NCBI GenBank assembly: GCA_025353435.1
Contig: JANXQR010000182.1
Location: 1 to 31,275 of the forward strand
Direction of reading: 5' to 3'
DNA length: 31,275 nucleotides
DNA from: Acidobacteriota bacterium
Lineage (GTDB): Bacteria; Acidobacteriota; Terriglobia; Terriglobales; Acidobacteriaceae
The notes under the pieces were generated by a model, which did no database searches, had not been told where the DNA came from, and was given only the letters and a program-made list of their open reading frames with translations. Positions 22,708 through 31,130 of the stretch are shown piece by piece. Both the position numbers and the translations under genes were made by a program. Each line of letters opens with the position of its first letter. The stretch's first letter is position 1.

Positions 22708-23694
22708 TTATGTCTGCGCGGCCGGCCAGCGTGGTGAGATTCGAATCAGATCGAGGCCGCCCAAATCCTCGATTTCGAAATTCGGAGAGGCCGCCGGAAT
22801 GCACGCAATACCTCGTGTCGGAATTTCAAATTGTTCGAATTCGACCGAGTCAATTCGCGCCGATCCTGCCGCGGCAAACAGGTAGGACAATCCAGTTGGA
22901 GCGTCACTTTCGCCGGTAAGGGACAAACTATTGCGGCGGCCGGTAGTGGTCATGCGCTCGACCCGAAAGTATTCAACATCGATAAGAATACTGCGATCGT
23001 TGAGACTCTTTGGAGAGACCTTGCCCGCCCGCGTGGAAAGGCGTACAGCTTCAAGCGATTTCTCAATGTGCAACTCACGTGGCCGACCGTAATCATACAT
23101 CCGGTACGTAATATCTGAGTTCTGCTGCGTCTCAAGGAGGATCGATCCCGGCCAGATGGCGTGCACTGTGCCCGCATCGACGAAGACCATGTCCCCTTGC
23201 TCAATGGGCAGGATATTCAGGTGTTCTTCGAGCGTGCCGTTGGCGATCCCGGCCCTGATCTGATCCATGGTGACGCCTTGCCTGATGCCGGCGGCGACCT
23301 GAGCCCCTGGTTCCGCGGCCAGAGCGTACCAGCACTCGGTTTTTCCGCGCGGCTGTCCATACTTCTGGGCCATCCGGTCATCAGGATGGACCTGCACGCT
23401 GAGTTTCTCGCGAGCGAAGATCATTTTTACAAGCAACGGTGACTCAGCGCGGGGAGCCGTGGGACCAAGCAGGGCCGCGGGTTCCTCGTTGAAGGTCGCG
23501 CCGAGTGTCTTGCCGGCGTGGGCTCCGGTCGCAATACGGCATTCATCGCCGGTGAGCCAAACCTCGCCGATTGGCTCGTTGTCGGCAACGCGGTCATACC
23601 ACGGATGGAGGTCTTTGTATCCCCAGACTCTACCCACAAAACGAGGCTCGATCAGAAATGGCGGCAGTTTCAGGGGTGGATTGGAGGGGACCAT
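22708..23694 (-). CDS. manA: Mannose-6-phosphate isomerase, class I
   Basis: A 328-residue cupin enzyme interconverting mannose 6-phosphate and fructose 6-phosphate, the entry to GDP-mannose for glycans. The zinc ligands are in place: Gln101 and His103 in SVQVHPDD, Glu120 in GKTECWY and His178 in AGTVHAIWPG. The N-terminal LPPFLIEPRFVGRVWGY and EVWLTGDEC are class I (short form) features. Its length fits the compact bacterial type rather than the 390-residue E. coli protein. AGGAAAGG precedes the ATG at 23694. It is the first gene of a probable two-gene unit with pgi. An imperfect hairpin lies 50-70 bp upstream (23741-23764). Confidence 0.93.
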   Translation of the reverse strand: MVPSNPPLKLPPFLIEPRFVGRVWGYKDLHPWYDRVADNEPIGEVWLTGDECRIATGAHAGKTLGATFNEEPAALLGPTAPRAESPLLVKMIFAREKLSVQVHPDDRMAQKYGQPRGKTECWYALAAEPGAQVAAGIRQGVTMDQIRAGIANGTLEEHLNILPIEQGDMVFVDAGTVHAIWPGSILLETQQNSDITYRMYDYGRPRELHIEKSLEAVRLSTRAGKVSPKSLNDRSILIDVEYFRVERMTTTGRRNSLSLTGESDAPTGLSYLFAAAGSARIDSVEFEQFEIPTRGIACIPAASPNFEIEDLGGLDLIRISPRWPAAQT

Positions 23695-24004
23695 ACGGGG
23701 CAGGCCTTTCCTGGCTAAGGGGTCAGCGAATCGATGGATCGTGCACGGGACGAGAATCCCGCACCCAAGACATTACCATGCACACGACGAATTCCGTTCA
23801 AACCCTTACTGAGCTCAATTCTGCCATAGAGCCCTTCGTGCAAATCTAGTACTCTCAAAGTGACAAATGAGCTAGGGGTTTGCTCCCCTCCAATACCGAG
23901 AATCGGGATGCCAGCGGATTTCGCAAGCCGAACCAGTTGACTCGATTCAATTTCTTGCCCAAAATTGCGCGTACAGTTGACTTCTCTCCGGAGGAGAGCG
24001 ATCG
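23695..24004. other. Divergent intergenic region between manA and the T6SS locus
   Basis: 310 bp without a gene. It must hold the promoters for manA (-) and the DUF4280 gene (+); I see no convincing -35/-10 pair. It contains an imperfect hairpin GTG(CA)CGGG/CCCGCAC (23741-23764), a 5-bp AGGGG/CCCCT hairpin (23874-23889) and the ribosome-binding-site hairpin at 23984-23998. Confidence 0.7.
23984..23998 (+). promoter_or_regulatory. Ribosome-binding-site hairpin of the DUF4280 gene
   Basis: CTCTCC (23984-23989) pairs perfectly with GGAGAG (23993-23998) around a GGA triloop. The right arm is the Shine-Dalgarno, 8 nt before the ATG at 24005, but the loop GGA plus GGAG keeps alternative pairings to 16S rRNA open. 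It may damp translation of the PAAR-like protein. The stem is short, and purine-rich ribosome-binding sites form such pairings fairly easily. Confidence 0.4.
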
Positions 24005-24394
24005 ATGCCTAATCAAGTGTGTATGGGTGCGATGATGCAATGCACGATGGGAATGGCGCCAAGTTCGCTGGTGGTGCTACCTGTAAATAGAGTCCTCACA
24101 AATCAGATGCCGGACGCAAATATCATGGATCACATTCCCATGGTCAATATCATGCCGTTTGGGATGTGCATGTCTCCGGCAAACCCTATGGTGGCAGCAG
24201 CTACGGCAGCGGCATTGGGAGTGCTAACGCCCATGCCGTGCATTCCGAATACGCCGGCGCCATGGGTGCCTGGGGCACCGACGGTATTGCTTGGGAATAT
24301 GCCTACTCTCGATAACGTCTCGCAGCTCATGTGCATTTGGGCGGGAGTCATTACGTTCACAACTCCGGGTGAATTCACGGTCGAAGTTCCATGA
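24005..24394 (+). CDS. PAAR-like protein (DUF4280 family), type VI secretion spike tip
   Basis: A 129-residue protein strongly matching the DUF4280 pattern: a Cys pair near the start (Cys6, Cys13), NIMDHIPMVNIMPFGMC, NPMVAAATAAALGVLTPMPC, IPNTPAPWVPGAP and LMCIWAGVITF. DUF4280 is a PAAR-like family expected to sharpen the VgrG spike and to carry or recruit effectors in type VI secretion. The protein is unusually rich in methionine (about one residue in eight) and has five cysteines, compatible with metal-stabilised folding (inference). There is no effector extension, so it is probably a bare tip. It sits at the left edge of the TssM/TssL locus, upstream of a PP2C phosphatase with a 103-bp gap. 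Confidence 0.92.
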   Translation: MPNQVCMGAMMQCTMGMAPSSLVVLPVNRVLTNQMPDANIMDHIPMVNIMPFGMCMSPANPMVAAATAAALGVLTPMPCIPNTPAPWVPGAPTVLLGNMPTLDNVSQLMCIWAGVITFTTPGEFTVEVP

Positions 24395-24497
24395 GACGAC
24401 CGAGGCAGATTTTTCAACGGTAGACTAGTCAAGGTACAACGCTCTGATACATTTGCTCACAATTGGTTCGAGTCCGATTGGATGAGGCAGGTTCGAC

Positions 24498-25310
24498 ATG
24501 ACGCAGGAATCGACGATCGCTCTCGAATTCGCGGCCATCACCGACATTGGTTGCCGGCGCAGCAACAATGAGGACAGCTTCGGCTACGATGCCGAACAGC
24601 AGATCTTCGTGGTGTGCGACGGGATGGGCGGCAACGCGGCGGGAGAAGTGGCAAGCGCCATGGCGGTGCGCGCCCTCATTGATACGTATGGATCGACGGC
24701 AGTCCCTACTCCCGACGCAACGGGACCCATGGCTGTCGGAAACCGTTTGGCCGTCGCAATCTACGAAGCCAATCGCATAGTCCGTGAAGCCGGCGCCGAG
24801 AACCCGGAACTCGACAGCATGGGCACGACGCTGGTGTGCGCGTGCCTGGACGGCAACCGCATCGTGATTGGAAACGTGGGCGACAGCCGGGCCTACCACG
24901 TCAGAGGTGGTGAATGCGTACAGATTACACAGGACCATTCATTTCTGGATGAGGAAGTCCGCAAGGGCAACATGACTCCGGAGATGGCTGCCGCTTCCAA
25001 TCTTCAATCCGTAATCACGCGCGCCATCGGGGTAGCGGAGACAGTTGAGCCGGACTTGTACGCGGCGACCCTTCAGCCCAACGACCTGCTTTTGCTTGCT
25101 TCCGACGGGCTGACCCGCTATGCGCATATCGAGGAAATTGCTCACGCTACCGCAAACCACACCGATCTCACGCTCATCTGTACTGCTCTCATCGAACACG
25201 CCAAGCAACTCGGCGGAGCGGACAACATTACCTGCATCCTGCTGCGCGCGGTTGCGGCGCCTCCCGCCACTCCTCCCGATCAGGTCGAGGCTTTCACGCC
25301 CTCTATTTGA
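24498..25310 (+). CDS. PP2C-family Ser/Thr phosphatase (Stp/PppA-like)
   Basis: A 270-residue metal-dependent phosphatase. The motifs appear in order: RRSNNEDSFG (Asp26), VVCDGMGGNAAGE (Asp41), GNVGDSRAYHV, LLASDGLTRY and GGADNITCILL, supplying the metal-binding aspartates. It is soluble, with no sensor domain. Beside TssM and TssL its likely role is that of PppA, which reverses threonine phosphorylation in the PpkA/Fha switch of type VI secretion. No kinase or FHA gene is in the window, so that link is inference and a general Stp role is possible. GAGGCAGG precedes the ATG. Its stop codon overlaps the 3' end of the convergent tssM by 8 bp. Confidence 0.9.
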   Translation: MTQESTIALEFAAITDIGCRRSNNEDSFGYDAEQQIFVVCDGMGGNAAGEVASAMAVRALIDTYGSTAVPTPDATGPMAVGNRLAVAIYEANRIVREAGAENPELDSMGTTLVCACLDGNRIVIGNVGDSRAYHVRGGECVQITQDHSFLDEEVRKGNMTPEMAAASNLQSVITRAIGVAETVEPDLYAATLQPNDLLLLASDGLTRYAHIEEIAHATANHTDLTLICTALIEHAKQLGGADNITCILLRAVAAPPATPPDQVEAFTPSI

Positions 25311-28300
25311 GAATTACTGGTTGCACGCAACCCAAACCTGAGAGGCCTTCACCTGCTAGAAATTCCGCGCCAGGACCGGAAAGTTCAAAGGTCACCGTCT
25401 TCACGGCGTTTCCTGACCCGTTTACCTTGTGCCCAGCCACTGTTGTTGCCGTGTCGATCGGGTACTCCAGCCGGAACCCGCCAGCCGTCCGCGTGATCTG
25501 AGCCGTTCGCACAAGTTCAAAGAGCGACCAGGTTCCCTGGAACGGCAGGACCTCGGTGTTGTCGTAGATCAGCGATGCTTTCTGCGCGGTGGAAGCGGTC
25601 CAAGTGGACGGCTGAGCAGCAGAACTCGCCGGAACCCGTTGTCCATCGACGAGAAGGGCTGCGTTCGCCACTCCATTCCCTGGAATGAAGCGAAGAGTGA
25701 AGGACATTGTCGCGCTCTTTGCTCCACCTGCATACAAAACAGAGCTGACGTGTTCGGCGTGATTGAAGTAATACAGGAATTTTGGATTGACCTTTCCCGG
25801 TGCGGACGGAGCGGGGCTGTATCCTGCGCTTGCCTTGATAAGTATCTTGTTTAGCATCGCATTGTAGGTGGACGCCACCGCTCCAGTTTCCGGTGCAAAT
25901 GCCGCATCAACTGCCTGAAGGCTGGCTTGTCCGGTCGTGTTCGGGCTGAAGGCGAAGGGGAACTTGCTTAGAAGCGGATTGATTGCTTCGCAGACTTTCA
26001 GACCTGCTCCGTTTCCAGCTGCGCCGGGGCTTGGCTCGAACCTGGACACGCATTGAATGGGAGCCTGCAGCAGCGACAGGACAGTCTGGTCAGTGTGAGT
26101 AATGGGGTCAGGATTGAAGGCCTGCGCGGTCTGTTGGGCGGCACCGGTGGCGGCCACAATCTGAATTGAAACGGGTGCGAAGGCATTGGCATCCGTGGTA
26201 ATGTTTGGCGTCTTTGCCGCGAGGTCCACCGCGCCTGCCAGCTGCAGCAGCGCGGTGAGATAGGGCTGAACGCCGGGGCCAATCAATCGGTCCGTAGCAT
26301 TCGGATCCACGAGTACCTGTGCGGGCTGGAAGGTCGATTTGATCTGCGGGTTGGCGACGGCAGTGTTATGCGACACCGTGAAGAACAATTCAAGTAACGG
26401 TGACGAGGGACCTGCGAGGAAGTTAAGCCGGGCCGGGGCCTCCTGCAAACTTCCGCAATTGGTGAGATGGGCGCTGATCAGGAACTCGTGCCACTCTTTG
26501 AGGAAATCTTCTGTGTAAAGAGACGCCGAGTCCTTGCTTCCCGCAGTTGTGCCCAACGATTTGCTGGCAAAAGCTCCCAGCACCCAAGCCTCACCGTTTG
26601 CGTATCTTTCCGGATGTTTCAACGCCTCCTGCATGGCGGCGAAACCGTCGTGGGTAAAGGCTCCGCGCACAATATGGGGATCGACTACAAAGTTCGCCGA
26701 GCCAGGATACTGTTTATTGAAGTCGATTGGCTGGCTTGCCTTGTCCGCGTCAGTGAGCATGGCCTGATAGATGCGGGTCGAAACCAGGAAATTCGATAGG
26801 TAGCTGCGCGCGTGATCTACGGCCGGGTCGGGCGGGTCCGGAGTGATGCCGTAAGGCGGAGTGCGGAGCAGTTCGTTACCGTAGAAGTCGAACTGTTTGC
26901 TGGCCAGCCGCTGCGGCTCCTCTTCGACCCGATTTGAACCTTTCCAGTTTTGAAGGAGTACCGGCGTAAGAAAGGCAGTCTGACTTTTCTCCGGATGGCT
27001 CGTCGTGATCAAGTAAGCTTTCAGCGGGTTATAGGCGGCATTATAGGAGTTGGAGTCATTGGCTGCACTTGCGGCGGGGGCGTCAGGGAGCGCGCGCATG
27101 AAGGTGATCATGTTTGCCTGGGCGGGATTGAGCAGCATCGGGCGGAACCGATCGAAGTAGATTCGCCTGGCTTTCGCGTCGAGCTTTTCGCCCTGATACA
27201 AGCCGAAGCGATACCGCCACGGAGCGCCGTCCCGCTGATAGCCGTCGAGCAAGACGATAGTTTGCCGAAGATCTTCAAGCGCATGCAGGTCGGTTAGGCT
27301 TGGCATTGAAACGGCGGTTGCATCGACGTTCGGAAGGGCGCGTGCGTCGCTTGCAATCCGGTGTTCAATTGCAGCATTGTTCAGGTACGACACCACGAGG
27401 AACATGAAATAGAGCGCGAATAGAAACGCGAGGGTTCCGAAAAGAATTCGCCGAAACAGGCGCGCCGGCGTGGACTGGCGGGATGATGCCAAAGCGCGCT
27501 TGTCGCCGAAAACCACTTCAGTGAGCAGCCGCGGCAAAAACGTCCATTGTGGAATGCGCGAAGAAACCATTGCGGGCGTTGCGGCTGCCCTTGGGCCGAA
27601 GCCGGTTTGGCCCGACGATATCCTGAGATATTGCGTCGCTCCCGCATCCTGGGGAACCGCCCTCTCTGCGGCAGCGGGAGTTGCGACGGCGCGCTCGACA
27701 ACCCTGGCGCGAACTCCTGTGAAGTAAACACCTCTCAAATAAGGATTCGCGCTGAGTTGGCTCGGCTTGCAAAGCTCCACCAGGTACTGGTTCAGGACTT
27801 TGCGCACCTTGCCGAATTCGCGCGGAAATTCGTAAACGCCCGCAGAATTGCGCGGATCGTTCTCGCGGTCCAGCATCTCGACGCGGAATTCCCCCAGCTG
27901 ATAGACAAGCCCGTCAACTACCCCGGCCAACATCTTCGAGGCCTGGTCCGCATAGGTTCCCACCGATGCTTCGCTTCGCGGCAGAGGCGAACCGAGAATC
28001 TGCCGCACTTCGTCCTCAGAGAGATTATGTGCGTACTTATCGAAGTGCGGAATGCGGTCAAGTTTGGTGACAAACACGTAAACCGCCACCGGCAAGCCCA
28101 ACAGCCGGCTGACTTCGCGGAGTTGGGCGCCGGTTGCCCTTGCCGACGCCATCACGGAAGTGCCCCCGTCGGCAACCAGCAGCTGATCCATGCTCACGCA
28201 CACGATCGCTGCGCGCGGGGCCGCGCCCATCCCAAACGCAGATCGATAGGCCTTGGCGCGTGTCCGGTGAATGAGCCTTTCGAAAAGAGAGTTATTCTCT

Positions 28301-28782
28301 CGAATCGCCGTGCCAACCTCGAGCAACACGGCTTGATTCGAGAACCACAGATTGAGAATTTGCGTGGGTGTCTGCTCGCTGGTGGAAGCTGCACTACCAA
28401 CAACCAGTTCAGGATCGAGCCCGGACTGCATAACAGTGGAGGTCTTGGCCGCTCCCGCGTCCCCCAGAATGTAAATGAGGGGCAGGGCTTCGAGCGTCTT
28501 TGAACCCTGCTGAGAGGTGCGCAACTTACGATTGGCATCGTTGAGCAGCAGGTCCAGGTCTGACGCGTTGCCCTTGCCGCTCGACTCACCCTCGAGTTCC
28601 TTCTCCTTCCGCGCCCTGTAGTGAAATACCAGGATTGTGCCCGCTGCGGCGATGCCGATCAACAGGAGAACAACGACAAAAATAATGTACGCCGCGCCCT
28701 GAAGATGCAGCAGGGCGGCTATGCCAAATGCGATCAACGCGGCAACTAGAATTACAACGATAGCAAGCACGTACGCGAGCAA
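25303..28782 (-). CDS. tssM: Type VI secretion membrane protein TssM (IcmF)
   Basis: An inner-membrane component that with TssL and TssJ anchors the type VI machine and spans the periplasm. 1159 residues from a TTG at 28782, which has AGGGAGG 5 nt upstream; an upstream in-frame TTG (28797) lies before this site. There are two N-terminal membrane helices (about 3-25 and 28-55) and a third at about 450-475. The cytoplasmic GTPase-like domain between them is altered: the P-loop reads GDAGAAKT (107-114) with Ala before Lys, and the usual Asp-Thr-Ala-Gly is LLEVGT. The TKLD motif (239-242) remains. The long C-terminal periplasmic part ends in beta-rich segments of the IcmF C-terminal type. It follows tssL by 24 bp. 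Confidence 0.92.
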   Translation of the reverse strand: MLAYVLAIVVILVAALIAFGIAALLHLQGAAYIIFVVVLLLIGIAAAGTILVFHYRARKEKELEGESSGKGNASDLDLLLNDANRKLRTSQQGSKTLEALPLIYILGDAGAAKTSTVMQSGLDPELVVGSAASTSEQTPTQILNLWFSNQAVLLEVGTAIRENNSLFERLIHRTRAKAYRSAFGMGAAPRAAIVCVSMDQLLVADGGTSVMASARATGAQLREVSRLLGLPVAVYVFVTKLDRIPHFDKYAHNLSEDEVRQILGSPLPRSEASVGTYADQASKMLAGVVDGLVYQLGEFRVEMLDRENDPRNSAGVYEFPREFGKVRKVLNQYLVELCKPSQLSANPYLRGVYFTGVRARVVERAVATPAAAERAVPQDAGATQYLRISSGQTGFGPRAAATPAMVSSRIPQWTFLPRLLTEVVFGDKRALASSRQSTPARLFRRILFGTLAFLFALYFMFLVVSYLNNAAIEHRIASDARALPNVDATAVSMPSLTDLHALEDLRQTIVLLDGYQRDGAPWRYRFGLYQGEKLDAKARRIYFDRFRPMLLNPAQANMITFMRALPDAPAASAANDSNSYNAAYNPLKAYLITTSHPEKSQTAFLTPVLLQNWKGSNRVEEEPQRLASKQFDFYGNELLRTPPYGITPDPPDPAVDHARSYLSNFLVSTRIYQAMLTDADKASQPIDFNKQYPGSANFVVDPHIVRGAFTHDGFAAMQEALKHPERYANGEAWVLGAFASKSLGTTAGSKDSASLYTEDFLKEWHEFLISAHLTNCGSLQEAPARLNFLAGPSSPLLELFFTVSHNTAVANPQIKSTFQPAQVLVDPNATDRLIGPGVQPYLTALLQLAGAVDLAAKTPNITTDANAFAPVSIQIVAATGAAQQTAQAFNPDPITHTDQTVLSLLQAPIQCVSRFEPSPGAAGNGAGLKVCEAINPLLSKFPFAFSPNTTGQASLQAVDAAFAPETGAVASTYNAMLNKILIKASAGYSPAPSAPGKVNPKFLYYFNHAEHVSSVLYAGGAKSATMSFTLRFIPGNGVANAALLVDGQRVPASSAAQPSTWTASTAQKASLIYDNTEVLPFQGTWSLFELVRTAQITRTAGGFRLEYPIDTATTVAGHKVNGSGNAVKTVTFELSGPGAEFLAGEGLSGLGCVQPVILK

Positions 28783-28806
28783 GCGATCCTCCCTCAAGCT
28801 CGTGAA

Positions 28807-29526
28807 CTAACCGAGCTGCGACGCCCCTGAATTTAACGCGATCAAGAAACCACCGTAAGCCAGAATGCTAAGGATAAACAACACAACAGCAGCAATGCCG
28901 AGCCCGCGGCTCCAGCGGTCAACGGCTGCGGCCTGTTTCACCTCAGGTAACGCAACCCGCGGCAGAAAGCCTGTAACTCCACGAATCCGATCAATCTTGT
29001 CGCGCCCCTGGCGGACGAGAGCCTGAATCTCCCCAGTTGGCCGGGATGCGCCGGGGTTGGACTGCCCTGACAGCGAACTAATGCTTGCGCTGAGAGCATA
29101 CTTTCCTTTAAACCCCAACAACATGCAAAGGCAAAACACCTCGAGAGAGTCAGCGGTTTCGGCCGAATCCTGACGCACCAAAAGCGTGTGCAGGTGATCG
29201 AAGAAAACCTCACCGGCGCGGTTGTGACCGAACATTTCTTCCTGCAGGGGGCGCTGCGCCCAGTCGGCAAATGCCGGATTCTGCATCTTCAACACGCTCT
29301 CGTCGAGGAAGGCTACGACGGCGAAGAACGCAAGCTGGTTGGTCTCGCTCGAATACCCCATGGACTTTGCCTGCTCCATTGCTGCTTTGAGCGCGGCGCG
29401 TATGCTGGTGCGAAAATCCTGCGAATTTGCCGATGCCTGCTGTTGCAAAGAGTAAAGCCGGAGAATAATGGTCAGCGCATTCTCATAGCAGGAGGCGAGA
29501 CTGTATGTGCGAGGTGTCATTGGCAT
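28807..29526 (-). CDS. tssL: Type VI secretion protein TssL (DotU family)
   Basis: A 239-residue tail-anchored inner-membrane protein. The cytoplasmic helical domain has the DotU markers: LASCYENALTIILRLY, FAVVAFLDESVL, WAQRPLQEEMFGHNRAGEVFFDHL and LEVFCLCMLLGFKGKY. One C-terminal membrane helix lies at about 207-229 (GLGIAAVVLFILSILAYGG) with a short periplasmic tail. There is no OmpA-like peptidoglycan-binding extension, so cell-wall anchoring must come from another protein. GGAGAG lies 6 nt before the ATG at 29526; the next Met is at codon 3. It is the first gene of the tssL-tssM unit and is divergent from the proline-rich repeat gene, suggesting shared regulation. Confidence 0.93.
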   Translation of the reverse strand: MPMTPRTYSLASCYENALTIILRLYSLQQQASANSQDFRTSIRAALKAAMEQAKSMGYSSETNQLAFFAVVAFLDESVLKMQNPAFADWAQRPLQEEMFGHNRAGEVFFDHLHTLLVRQDSAETADSLEVFCLCMLLGFKGKYALSASISSLSGQSNPGASRPTGEIQALVRQGRDKIDRIRGVTGFLPRVALPEVKQAAAVDRWSRGLGIAAVVLFILSILAYGGFLIALNSGASQLG

Positions 29527-29852
29527 AGGTTGCTCTCCGACTGGACCACGAAATGCAAAAGCGCTTCAATACAGGCGCAACCCAGCGCCGGCCGGTGGCA
29601 AACGAATAAAGGCCTGGATCGCAAATCAATAAGAGCATACCTTAAGCCGCTCAGAGCCACAGAATGTCCTGGTAACACAAGGCGCTGCAATCGCTTGAAT
29701 GACAACCTACGAATGGTTTCAGCTGGCGGATTTTTCGACGGCACCCAGCCGTTCCACTGTCCCCTACGGACGCAGGATCCACTTTACGCAAGATAACCGT
29801 CAGTGTAAGCTTCGCAAAGAGCCGCGCGCCGGCAAAAGAGGAGTTTCTTCCC
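29527..29852. other. Divergent intergenic region between tssL and the repeat-protein gene
   Basis: 326 bp without a supportable gene. The edges hold GGAGAG for tssL (-) and GAGGAG (29838-29843) for the + strand gene. I see no clear promoter boxes, repeat or RNA gene; short open frames here have no start signals or recognisable products. It presumably carries both promoters. Confidence 0.65.
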
Positions 29853-31130
29853 ATGACGAACGACAACTCAAAATCCGGACCGGACACTCCCGAGCAGGGA
29901 GACTCGCTGAGTGCAACTGGGATGTTTCTTCGTGCCTTCAACGCAGAATCGAAACCCGACCCGGCGGTTTCCGACCCGTTCGCCAGCTCAAAGCCAGTAC
30001 CTTCGGCGTACCCACCGCCCCAGCGACCGGCTCCCCAGCCCCAGTCGGGGGGAGAGTTTACCCAGTTATTTCAGAAGGTAGATGCTCGGCGATCGGCACC
30101 ATCGGTCTCGCCATCGAGCGGAGAATCCCACGGGCGGCCGCTCACGCCACCAGTACAAGCACCCCCTCCCCAGCCAGGCGGCCAGGGAGCCGATCGGGGA
30201 CCTGGAGAATTTACGCGTGTGTTTGTCGGAGGAGCTGCTCCTCCCGCCAGCGCGGCACCCAAGGGAAATGACGAATACTCGCGGTCAGTCCCATTGCCCG
30301 AGGGGAATTCCTCACGTTCAAAAGGGTTCTCCGCGCCCGGAGTTTCGGGGGCCGCGTCAGGCGAAGGAAGCTTCACCCAGATTTTCAAGTCGGCATCGTC
30401 CGCACCCACGAGCTCTCCGGCTTCGCCTCTGCATGCGCCCGCCCCTCCGCCCAGCCCAAGGCCCTCTTGGAACGACGATCCGATCTTCAGGTCGCAGCAG
30501 AGTCCTCAGGCCGCAGATCCTTCATCTCCCAGTGTTACCACGCTTCTTAATTCTCTCGGCACCTCCGGAAACTCGTTACCGGCAGGGCGTTCACCGGGGA
30601 CAGCGCCTTACCGCCCCGAACCGATTCTCAGTGCGTCGCCCCTCGGATCGCACGAGTCGCACGAAGCTGCTCCTGGCGGAGTTACGCGGATGATCCAGCG
30701 ACTCGCACAAATGCCGCCGGAACCCGTCCTTGCCGCCCCGCCTGCCGCAATGGCGCCGCCTGTGAGCTCCGGCCCGGGAGACTTCACGCGGATGATTTCA
30801 AGGATGGCACCATCGAGCTCCGCGGTTGAACTACCGCCGCCGGCACCGCAAGCCGCCGCGCCAGCACCCGCCCCGTTCGCAGTCCCGGCTCTCCCACCAT
30901 TGCCCACTATCGCGCCGCCGCACATTCCGCAGGTACCCAGGATGGCGCCGGCTGCTCCGCCCGCAGCAGTCCACTTGCCGGCCATACCAAAGCCTCCAGC
31001 ATTAACGCTGCCGGCTCTGGCTGCTCCCAAAACAAAACTGGAGGCCATGGTACCGATCCTTCTGGTGATCAATACCTTCCTGCTGCTGGTCTTGCTAATT
31101 GTGGTGATTTTCCTGATCAAGAGCCGGTAG
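29853..31130 (+). CDS. Tail-anchored Pro/Ala-rich protein with repeated GEFTR-F motifs
   Basis: A 425-residue protein, mostly low-complexity Pro/Ala/Ser (disordered), ending in one membrane helix (about 399-422) and a basic KSR tail. It should therefore sit in the inner membrane with the long arm in the cytoplasm. A short motif recurs about every 50 residues: TGMFLRAF (22-29), GGEFTQLF (66-73), PGEFTRVF (117-124), EGSFTQIF (171-178), PGDFTRMI (308-315), plus looser copies NDEYSRSV (139-146), PSVTTLLNSL (226-235) and GGVTRMIQRL (275-284). No enzymatic domain is present. The motif looks like a peptide ligand or short amphipathic helix on a flexible scaffold. GAGGAG at 29838-29843 supports the ATG. 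Divergence from tssL suggests a type VI role (inference only). Confidence 0.82.
   Translation: MTNDNSKSGPDTPEQGDSLSATGMFLRAFNAESKPDPAVSDPFASSKPVPSAYPPPQRPAPQPQSGGEFTQLFQKVDARRSAPSVSPSSGESHGRPLTPPVQAPPPQPGGQGADRGPGEFTRVFVGGAAPPASAAPKGNDEYSRSVPLPEGNSSRSKGFSAPGVSGAASGEGSFTQIFKSASSAPTSSPASPLHAPAPPPSPRPSWNDDPIFRSQQSPQAADPSSPSVTTLLNSLGTSGNSLPAGRSPGTAPYRPEPILSASPLGSHESHEAAPGGVTRMIQRLAQMPPEPVLAAPPAAMAPPVSSGPGDFTRMISRMAPSSSAVELPPPAPQAAAPAPAPFAVPALPPLPTIAPPHIPQVPRMAPAAPPAAVHLPAIPKPPALTLPALAAPKTKLEAMVPILLVINTFLLLVLLIVVIFLIKSR

Noticed and set aside
23777..23848. A 23-codon micro-ORF in the manA-DUF4280 gap
   Set aside because: No ribosome-binding site, no recognisable peptide, length expected by chance.
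24375..24394. PGEFT at the C-terminus of the DUF4280 protein, resembling the motif of the repeat protein
   Set aside because: The segment lies in the conserved final beta-strand region of DUF4280 and lacks the following R/Q-x-F; most likely coincidence.
27547..28503. A 318-codon + strand open frame inside tssM
   Set aside because: Antisense to well-supported tssM sequence, Arg/Cys/His-rich without domain pattern; a shadow frame.
28783..28797. Upstream TTG as the tssM start
   Set aside because: It overlaps the AGGGAGG ribosome-binding site itself; the TTG at 28782 has correct spacing.
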